This document shows positions 1 to 7,095 of a stretch of DNA of 7,095 nucleotides, one piece after another; positions within the stretch are counted from its first letter, which is position 1; each line of letters starts with the position of its first letter. The DNA is from Fulvivirga aurantia (lineage in GTDB: Bacteria > Bacteroidota > Bacteroidia > Cytophagales > Cyclobacteriaceae): positions 1 to 7,095 of the forward strand of contig NZ_SMMD01000745.1 of the NCBI RefSeq assembly GCF_009711475.1, written 5' to 3'. The notes beneath the pieces were generated by a model. It had not been told where the DNA came from. It worked only from the letters and a program-made list of their open reading frames with translations, and did no database searches. The translations under genes and the position numbers were made by a program.

Positions 1-374
1 GGCTGTCACCAGCACCAACATTAGAGAGAGTTAAGAAATTAGAAAACTCAGGTATGATCAGTAGCTATCATGCTAAGGTGAGCAATGAAAAGGTGGGTCT
101 TGGTGTAAGCACTTTTGTAATGGTGTCATTAAAAGGTCATAATAAAGATAATATCGATGTTTTTATAGAAAGTATCAATAAAATCGATGAGGTTATTGAG
201 TGTCACCACATAACGGGGTCTGGTGATTTTATTTTGAAAGTGATCGCACAGGACATTCCATCCTACCAAAAGCTTATGCTAGAGCAAGTTTCTAATATCG
301 ATGTAGTAGATAATATGCAATCTATGGTGATATTGTCTACTTTTAAGGACAGCAAAGTAATGCCGATACCATAG
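1..374 (+). CDS. Lrp/AsnC family transcriptional regulator, 5'-truncated by window edge
   Basis: This is the C-terminal 123 residues of a DNA-binding regulator of the Lrp/AsnC (feast/famine) family. The frame is open from the first full codon at position 3, and the first visible residues (LSPAPTLERVKKLENSGMI) match the recognition-helix end of the family's winged helix-turn-helix, where the pattern 'T..RV..LE..G.I' is typical. The ATG at 54 is therefore an internal Met and not the start. The rest is a RAM (ligand-binding and oligomerisation) domain, with the family's turn 'HHITGSGDFIL' and a C-terminus ending 'STFKDSKVMPIP'. Family members are usually about 150 residues, so only roughly 30 N-terminal residues are missing. 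Such proteins usually bind DNA as dimers to octamers and respond to amino acids; the ligand here cannot be inferred. The stop is one base before the next gene's ATG, so the two are very likely co-transcribed and may be translationally coupled. Confidence 0.9.
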   Translation, partial: LSPAPTLERVKKLENSGMISSYHAKVSNEKVGLGVSTFVMVSLKGHNKDNIDVFIESINKIDEVIECHHITGSGDFILKVIAQDIPSYQKLMLEQVSNIDVVDNMQSMVILSTFKDSKVMPIP

Positions 375-375
375 T

Positions 376-879
376 ATGAGTACAGAAACACTTATTTTAG
401 ACCAAACCCAGGTAGATCAAAAAATCAAGAGAATTGCCTTTGAGATTTATGAAAATAATTTCAAAGAAAAACAGGTAATTCTGGCTGGAATTCAAGACAA
501 AGGGTATCAATTAGCCCAATTGCTGGGTGAAGCACTCTCATCTATAGCCACATTTGAGGTGAAGGTTGTAGAAATAATATTAGATAAGTCGGCACCAACT
601 CAAAGCGAAATAAAACTAGGTTGCGAAGATCGCGAATTGGTCAATAAATGCATCGTTTTAATAGATGACGTGCTAAATACAGGCAGAACTTTAGCCTACA
701 GTTTAAAGCCATTTTTAAACATAAGAGTGAAGAAGTTGGAGACAGCAGTTCTAGTAAACAGAAGCCATACCCGATTTCCTATTTCAGCACAATATGTTGG
801 CTATCAATTGTCTACTACTATCAACGAACATGTTGATGTTCAGTTGAAAAGTGATGCAAAGGCTGTGTACCTTAGTTAA
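376..879 (+). CDS. PyrR-like phosphoribosyltransferase family protein
   Basis: This 167-residue type I phosphoribosyltransferase most resembles PyrR (uracil phosphoribosyltransferase and pyr attenuation regulator). The PRPP-binding signature is intact at about residues 94-106 (IVLIDDVLNTGRT, with the acidic pair D97-D98 and the T102-G103-R104-T105 loop). An earlier 'AGIQDKG' loop at residues 37-43 fits the pyrophosphate-binding loop. The C-terminal half (AVLVNRSHTRFPISAQYVG, then a conserved-looking 'VDVQL') follows the order seen in Bacillus PyrR, as I remember it. The region between strands at about residues 66-90 looks several residues shorter than in Bacillus PyrR and lacks its LYRDD motif, so uracil specificity and RNA binding are uncertain. 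I assign the fold and PRPP use with confidence but not the nucleobase, so no gene symbol is given. It starts one base after the upstream Lrp-type gene, which implies a shared transcript. No pyrimidine biosynthesis gene lies nearby to support a pyr-regulatory role. Confidence 0.82.
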   Translation: MSTETLILDQTQVDQKIKRIAFEIYENNFKEKQVILAGIQDKGYQLAQLLGEALSSIATFEVKVVEIILDKSAPTQSEIKLGCEDRELVNKCIVLIDDVLNTGRTLAYSLKPFLNIRVKKLETAVLVNRSHTRFPISAQYVGYQLSTTINEHVDVQLKSDAKAVYLS

Positions 880-889
880 TTAAATTCAC

Positions 890-920
890 TTGTTTCTAAA
901 CTTTCACCCCCTTATATTTC
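890..920 (+). promoter_or_regulatory. Candidate Bacteroidetes-type promoter for the histidine kinase gene
   Basis: A TTG at 890-892 (in TTGTTT) is followed after 20 bp by TATATTTC at 913-920. This matches the Bacteroidetes housekeeping consensus TTG, about 19-21 bp, TAnnTTTG, except for the final base. It lies in the 57-bp gap between the phosphoribosyltransferase stop and the kinase. Transcription would begin near 926, leaving only about 10 nt before the ATG at 937 but about 47 nt before the ATG at 973. This is a sequence match only; short AT-rich matches like this arise by chance. Confidence 0.35.
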
Positions 921-936
921 CAAAAACTTTTACATC

Positions 937-2457
937 ATGTTCGATGGGAAACCAATAGAGGGTTTGAGTGAGATGTCTAATCATACCGAAGAAAGAGTTG
1001 CTCAGCAAGATCTTGAAATAGCCAGATTAAGAGCCGAACTCGAAAAATATCAATCAGCATCTAAGGGGGCCAATGATGGTCTTTGGGACTGGGATTTTAG
1101 AAAAAATGAACCCTTTGTTTCTCAACCATGGAAGTCGATGCTGGGTATAAAAGAGACAGATGTTGTAGATATGCATGAGCTCTGGAAAGAGCTACTTCAC
1201 CCAGATGACAAAGAAATAGCCCTACAGGCCTTTAAAAACTTTATAACTGGTCGCACTACTAGTTACTATCAGGAGTTTAGAATGCGCCATACAGATGGCA
1301 GCTATAAATGGATATTATCCAAAGCTCAGGCTGTGCGGGGTGAAGATGGAAAGGCTATTCGTGTTTCAGGCTCACATACTGACATTACAGAAAGAAAATC
1401 TGTGACCGATGCACTTAGAAAAAGTGAGCAAAAGTATCGTAACCTATTTCAGAATTCTTTGGTTGCGATGTTTAGGTGTAAAGTAGACGATGGCAAGGTA
1501 ATCGAGGCAAACGATAAGTTTTTGGAGCTTTTACAAGTCTCTGACTTAGATGATTACCCGGTAGGGTTCGATATGTTTGTGCATGAGCGTGAGAAAAAGC
1601 ACCTCCTACAAATGCTCGCCATCAACGGGTATATTGATAATATTGAGCTGCAGGTTAAAACTGCAACTGGGGCTAGAATATGGGTGTCCTACAGTGCAGT
1701 GATTTACCCGGAAGAACAAATCATTGAGTGCATTTTAAAAGACATTTCTCAGACTAAGGAGAACCTGCTGGAGCTACAGAAGGTAAATTTTGAGCTCGAT
1801 AGTTTCGTCTACCATGCTTCGCACGATTTACGCTCACCACTTAGGTCTATTCTAGGTCTTATTGATTTATATAGGTTAGAAAGTGATGAAAAGGTTAGGC
1901 TGGAATGCATTGAGAAAATAGAAGGCAGCGTAAAGAGACTCGATGACCTCGTTATGGAGCTTTTGAGTATCTCTCGTAATGATCGGGTTAACGACCCACA
2001 CATCGATGTCAATTTGATGGTCGAGATTAATCATAGCATCAGCAGTTATTATAATGCATCAAATACCGATGGTTTAGAAATAATTACAAAGGTTAGTCAG
2101 AGAATTCCTTTCAAGAGCGACCTTACACGTGTAAGAATTATTCTAAATAATCTCATTTCTAATGCTATCAAATACAGATCTTTTCATAAAGAAAGGACCT
2201 TTATTTCCATCGAAGCCACGGTAACTAAAAAGGAGCTTGTACTAAAAGTAGAAGACAATGGAGAAGGTATTGAGGAGTCAAAACTTCCTCATATATTTGA
2301 CATGTTCTACCGAGCAACAGAGAAAAGCGAAGGCTCTGGTTTAGGCTTATATATTGTGAAGAAAGTGGCTGATAAACTAGATGCGGAAATCACGGTTGAC
2401 AGTGTAGAACTAGAAGGAACAACATTTACAGTAACAATACCAAACACTCACAAATAA
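937..2457 (+). CDS. Soluble PAS-PAS sensor histidine kinase
   Basis: A 506-residue cytoplasmic two-component sensor kinase. In order: a charged helix or short coiled coil (about residues 16-42); a first PAS/PAC domain of the PAS_3 type (about 44-154, 'GLWDWD' to 'DITERK'); a second PAS/PAC (about 160-275, 'EQKYRNLF' to 'DISQTKEN'); a linker helix; and a HisKA domain with phospho-acceptor H296 in SHDLRSPL. The HATPase domain follows, with N-box N409 ([10 protein letters not shown]), G1 box D440-G444 (DNGEG), F-box F454-F457 and G2 box G466-G470 (GSGLG). All catalytic motifs are intact. No transmembrane segment, signal peptide or receiver domain is visible, so it probably senses an internal signal through its PAS domains and phosphorylates a response regulator encoded elsewhere. 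The start is uncertain: ATG 937 gives the longest frame, while ATG 973 (residue 13) also keeps every domain and fits the candidate promoter better. panB follows 10 bp after its stop. Confidence 0.93.
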   Translation: MFDGKPIEGLSEMSNHTEERVAQQDLEIARLRAELEKYQSASKGANDGLWDWDFRKNEPFVSQPWKSMLGIKETDVVDMHELWKELLHPDDKEIALQAFKNFITGRTTSYYQEFRMRHTDGSYKWILSKAQAVRGEDGKAIRVSGSHTDITERKSVTDALRKSEQKYRNLFQNSLVAMFRCKVDDGKVIEANDKFLELLQVSDLDDYPVGFDMFVHEREKKHLLQMLAINGYIDNIELQVKTATGARIWVSYSAVIYPEEQIIECILKDISQTKENLLELQKVNFELDSFVYHASHDLRSPLRSILGLIDLYRLESDEKVRLECIEKIEGSVKRLDDLVMELLSISRNDRVNDPHIDVNLMVEINHSISSYYNASNTDGLEIITKVSQRIPFKSDLTRVRIILNNLISNAIKYRSFHKERTFISIEATVTKKELVLKVEDNGEGIEESKLPHIFDMFYRATEKSEGSGLGLYIVKKVADKLDAEITVDSVELEGTTFTVTIPNTHK

Positions 2458-2467
2458 ACTAAATTTT

Positions 2468-3289
2468 ATGTCTGTACATAAGGCTGATATCAAAAAGGTG
2501 ACAACCCATCAACTCCAGGAAATGAAAAACAGGGGTGAGAAAATAGCGATGCTCACGGCCTATGATTTTTCTATGGCAAAAATCCTGGATGGAGCCGGTA
2601 TAGATGTATTACTTGTTGGTGATTCTGCATCAAACGTAATGGCAGGCCATGAAACTACGCTTCCTATTACATTAGATCAGATGATATATCATGCTACTTC
2701 GGTAGTAAAAGCTGTCGACAGATCGCTCGTAGTTGTTGATATTCCATTTGGTTCGTACCAGGGAAATTCTTCAGAAGCCTTACGTTCTGCCATCAGAATT
2801 ATGAAGGAGTCTGGAGCACATGCTGTTAAAATGGAGGGTGGCAGTGAAATAAAAGAATCTGTTATAAGAATATTAAGTGCAGGTGTGCCAGTAATGGGAC
2901 ATTTAGGGCTTACGCCTCAATCGATTTTTAAATTTGGTACCTATACAGTAAGAGCCAAAGAAGATGAAGAGGCAGAGAAATTGATGGAAGATGCTAAGCT
3001 TTTAGAAGAGTGCGGCTGTTTCTCAATTGTTTTAGAAAAAATACCTGCTCATTTGGCAAAGAAAGTAGCAGAGTCTGTTTCAATACCTGTAATCGGTATT
3101 GGCGCGGGAGCAGCAGTAGATGGTCAGGTGCTGGTTATGCAGGATATGCTAGGTATTACAAAAGAGTTTAAACCACGTTTTTTACGAAGATACGCAGACC
3201 TTGATACCATTATTACAGATGCAGTTAGTCATTATGTAGAAGATGTGAAGGCGGTCGACTTCCCTAACGAAAACGAACAATATAAATAA
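2468..3289 (+). CDS. panB: 3-methyl-2-oxobutanoate hydroxymethyltransferase (ketopantoate hydroxymethyltransferase)
   Basis: This enzyme adds a hydroxymethyl group from 5,10-methylenetetrahydrofolate to 2-oxoisovalerate to make ketopantoate, the first committed step of pantothenate and CoA synthesis, in the cytoplasm. At 273 residues it is close to the usual length (264 in E. coli). The fold is a TIM barrel and its signatures are all visible: '[11 protein letters not shown]' (28-38), '[14 protein letters not shown]' with D52, '[11 protein letters not shown]' with D91, 'VKMEGG' with E123, 'GHLGLTPQS' (144-152), '[11 protein letters not shown]' with E190, and '[16 protein letters not shown]'. 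By alignment in mind to E. coli PanB, D52, D91 and E123 correspond to the Mg2+ and substrate residues D45, D84 and E114, and E190 to the catalytic base E181. It lies 10 bp downstream of the kinase and 3 bp upstream of a small membrane gene, so the three are probably one transcript. No other pantothenate gene is present in the window. Confidence 0.97.
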   Translation: MSVHKADIKKVTTHQLQEMKNRGEKIAMLTAYDFSMAKILDGAGIDVLLVGDSASNVMAGHETTLPITLDQMIYHATSVVKAVDRSLVVVDIPFGSYQGNSSEALRSAIRIMKESGAHAVKMEGGSEIKESVIRILSAGVPVMGHLGLTPQSIFKFGTYTVRAKEDEEAEKLMEDAKLLEECGCFSIVLEKIPAHLAKKVAESVSIPVIGIGAGAAVDGQVLVMQDMLGITKEFKPRFLRRYADLDTIITDAVSHYVEDVKAVDFPNENEQYK

Positions 3290-3292
3290 AAA

Positions 3293-3529
3293 ATGGATGT
3301 AATTGAGTCAAACCGTATAGCCATGATGATGGGAGCGTTTACGCTAGTCGCTCTTATCTTTTGGCTACTCACTCTTCATGATATTTTCTTTAAAAACGAT
3401 AGAAAAGAGGTGAGTAGATGGTGGATTTTGGTAGTACTTATTTTTCCAATAGTTGGCTCACTTATCTACTGGGTAAATAAAAATATGATTAGGCGTAAAC
3501 CGAGAAAGTTCTCTCTTTCCAAAGATTAG
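3293..3529 (+). CDS. Small PLDc_N-type two-helix membrane protein
   Basis: A 78-residue integral membrane protein with two predicted helices, at about residues 10-29 and 43-61, and a strongly basic C-terminal tail (RRKPRK at 67-72). The spacing of D30 after helix 1, then W44, P52, G55 and Y59 in helix 2 (WWILVVLIFPIVGSLIYW) matches the PLDc_N family, a short domain found N-terminal to cardiolipin synthases and also as free-standing small proteins in Bacteroidetes and other bacteria. No phospholipase D catalytic HKD motif is present, so it is not itself an enzyme. The function of stand-alone members is unknown to me. Basic residues at the C-terminus and in the 34-43 loop make the topology hard to call. 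The ATG lies 3 bp after the panB stop, so it is very probably in the same operon. Its own stop is only 5 bp from the end of the convergent CAP-domain gene. Confidence 0.8.
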   Translation: MDVIESNRIAMMMGAFTLVALIFWLLTLHDIFFKNDRKEVSRWWILVVLIFPIVGSLIYWVNKNMIRRKPRKFSLSKD

Positions 3530-3534
3530 ATAAA

Positions 3535-4116
3535 TTACTCACAAATCACCACATTGTTTTGGTCATCATTTAGTTGGCCAAACCATACCACCGCATATTC
3601 TTTATAAATACCTACACCCACACCTTGCCATTTAACTTTTTTCCACATATCCGTATTTATTAAAAGTGGATTGTGAGATGGACTTCTTTTCCAACCGTCC
3701 AGGCCTTCTGAGGCTGAAGCTCCGGCAGAGCTATAATAAGCAATTTCATATCCGGGGCTTTGATACCCGGCTATTTCTTTGGGTTTGTCCCACATACACT
3801 GCGCCTCTTTATGATCATTAGTGTAGCAACAAGAACTCCACTTGCCTTTCTTAGACCAGCTGTGAGGGTTACATTTATTATTAGGATCAAAATCGTAATT
3901 ATCTGCCAGATCTTTTGCGTGCATTTGAGCCACAAGACTTAGTTTGGCTGAGTAGGGGATTGCCGTTAGTCTTTTCTGCTTTCGATAATCATTGATCAGT
4001 TCGTAGAGTTTAGCCTCTTCAGTACTTAGACAAACATCGACTTTTTCCGTAGTAGAGGGTGAAGTAAATAAAAAATTAAGGGCAATTAGAAGACCATTGA
4101 AGAGAGATAAATACAT
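3535..4116 (-). CDS. Probably exported CAP-domain (SCP/PR-1-like) protein
   Basis: A 193-residue protein with a hydrophobic N-terminus (about residues 1-20, LFNGLLIALNFLF) that looks like a signal sequence, then a CAP superfamily domain. Family marks are 'LYELINDYRKQKRL' (37-50), 'SLVAQMHAKDLADN' (60-73), H85 in HSW, E124 in GYEIA (taking the place of the usual GENIA), 'GWKRSPSHNPLL' with H148 (the usual W..SP.H), and 'GVGVGIYKEYAVVWFGQ'. H85, E124 and H148 are candidates for the conserved CAP cavity residues. Between H85 and E124 sits an unusually long polar insert. Six cysteines (C29, C82, C96, C97, C107, C192) suggest disulfides and an extracytoplasmic location. The n-region before the hydrophobic core has no basic residue, which is atypical; the only codons upstream before an in-frame stop are Phe-Ile-Lys-Ser with no standard start, so the ATG at 4116 stands. 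The biochemical role of bacterial CAP proteins is poorly known. It is probably monocistronic. Confidence 0.85.
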   Translation of the reverse strand: MYLSLFNGLLIALNFLFTSPSTTEKVDVCLSTEEAKLYELINDYRKQKRLTAIPYSAKLSLVAQMHAKDLADNYDFDPNNKCNPHSWSKKGKWSSCCYTNDHKEAQCMWDKPKEIAGYQSPGYEIAYYSSAGASASEGLDGWKRSPSHNPLLINTDMWKKVKWQGVGVGIYKEYAVVWFGQLNDDQNNVVICE

Positions 4117-6561
<2,445 letters not shown>

Positions 6562-6582
6562 GCTTAGATAAGTATAAGTGAA

Positions 6583-6617
6583 AAAGAAAGGCTTTCAATT
6601 ATTGAAAGCCTTTCTTT
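6583..6617. terminator. Bidirectional intrinsic terminator between icd and ribH
   Basis: Two perfectly complementary 16-base arms (6583-6598 and 6602-6617) flank a 3-base TTA loop. On the plus strand the stem is followed by GTTTTATTT, and on the minus strand the T-rich end of the stem runs into TTCTTTTTC, so it can serve both converging genes. It begins 21 bp after the icd stop and ends 3 bp before the ribH stop codon. The stem has only four G-C pairs in its central block plus scattered others, but its length and perfect pairing make the call strong. Confidence 0.9.
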
Positions 6618-6620
6618 GTT

Positions 6621-7095
6621 TTATTTGATAGCTAACATCTTGATGGCCGTTATGGCAGCTTCATCTCCTTTGTTTCCATGCTTGCCGCCAGCTCTATCTA
6701 AAGCTTGTTGTTGGTTATCAGTGGTTAATACACCAAAAATTACAGGCTTGTTGTATTTAAGGTTTACATCCTTAATACCATGAGCTACAGCATCACAGAT
6801 AAAATCAAAATGTCTGGTTTCGCCTTGAATTACACACCCTAAGCAAATCACAGCATCTACAGCATCATTCTCCGCAGCCCACTGAGCGGCTAAGGGTAAT
6901 TCAAAGCTTCCTGGCACGTCTTTTCTTACAATGTTTTCCTTAGACACGCCATGCTGTCTCAAGGTGTCATACGCGCCTTGATAAAGGGCTTCTGTTACAC
7001 TTTCATTCCATTCCGAAACGACAATGGCAAAAGCTTTTTTGCTCATGTCTACTATATTTTTTTCTGAGTAGCTGCTTAAGTTTTTTTGTGATGAT
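6621..7095 (-). CDS. ribH: 6,7-dimethyl-8-ribityllumazine synthase, 5' end beyond window edge
   Basis: This is the penultimate enzyme of riboflavin synthesis. It condenses 5-amino-6-ribitylamino-uracil with 3,4-dihydroxy-2-butanone 4-phosphate to give the lumazine precursor, typically in pentamers or 60-mer shells. Counting from the internal Met at 7046, the motifs are 'IVVSEWNESVT' (8-18), 'VPGSFELPLAA' (44-54), 'AVICLGCVIQGETRHFDFI' with catalytic-type H79, 'PVIFGVLTTD' (101-110), 'QQALDRAGG' with phosphate-site R118, and 'HGNKGDEAA' (123-131). That Met would give only 141 residues. The frame stays open upstream to the window edge for 16 more codons, reading SSQKNLSSYSEKNIVD, and KNLS.Y matches the N-terminal extension I know from Bacteroidetes RibH (about 155-165 residues in total). 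The true start therefore lies beyond 7095. It converges on icd across a shared terminator. Confidence 0.95.
   Translation of the reverse strand, partial: SSQKNLSSYSEKNIVDMSKKAFAIVVSEWNESVTEALYQGAYDTLRQHGVSKENIVRKDVPGSFELPLAAQWAAENDAVDAVICLGCVIQGETRHFDFICDAVAHGIKDVNLKYNKPVIFGVLTTDNQQQALDRAGGKHGNKGDEAAITAIKMLAIK

Noticed and set aside
1809..2012. Open frame of 67 codons on the minus strand inside the kinase gene
   Set aside because: It lies fully antisense to the HisKA coding region, is Ser/Arg/Leu-rich low-complexity sequence and has no recognisable domain.
3502..3520. Possible hairpin GAAAG/CTTTC near the end of the PLDc_N-type gene as a terminator between convergent genes
   Set aside because: The stem is only 5 bp with a 6-base loop, lies inside the coding sequence and has no adjoining T-tract.
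3760..3942. Plus-strand open frame of 60 codons opposite the CAP-domain gene
   Set aside because: The CAP frame opposite has clear family motifs; this one has none.

Overview
This window looks like ordinary chromosomal housekeeping DNA from a Bacteroidetes (Bacteroidota) bacterium, probably a marine or soil Cytophagales-type organism. The evidence is moderately AT-rich DNA, A-rich translation starts with no clear Shine-Dalgarno sequences, a promoter-like element of the Bacteroidetes type (TTG, about 20 bp, TAnnTTT), and a lumazine synthase whose N-terminal extension is the form I know from Bacteroidetes. The assignment rests on family resemblance, not a database search.

Layout, left to right. 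Positions 1-2457 on the plus strand hold the tail of an Lrp/AsnC-type regulator, a PyrR-like phosphoribosyltransferase starting one base after it, and a soluble two-PAS histidine kinase that probably has its own promoter. Immediately downstream on the same strand are panB (pantothenate/CoA biosynthesis) and a 78-residue two-helix membrane protein of the PLDc_N type. These meet a convergent minus-strand gene for a probably exported CAP-domain (SCP/PR-1) protein with six cysteines. A 207-bp intergenic region separates that gene from a divergent, full-length monomeric NADP-dependent isocitrate dehydrogenase. The last gene is ribH (riboflavin biosynthesis) on the minus strand, running off the right edge. 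A near-perfect bidirectional hairpin terminator lies between icd and ribH.

The enzymes serve central and cofactor metabolism: icd supplies NADPH and 2-oxoglutarate, panB feeds CoA synthesis, ribH feeds FMN/FAD synthesis. They do not form one pathway, and the tight spacing of kinase, panB and the small membrane gene suggests co-transcription rather than shared function. I see no insertion sequence, phage gene, CRISPR array, tRNA, rRNA or toxin-antitoxin pair, and nothing that amounts to a new defence or mobile system. The points most worth checking are the ribH start, which lies outside the window although an internal ATG looks tempting; the histidine kinase start; the PyrR-like protein coupled to an Lrp regulator; and the cysteine-bearing insert in the CAP protein.
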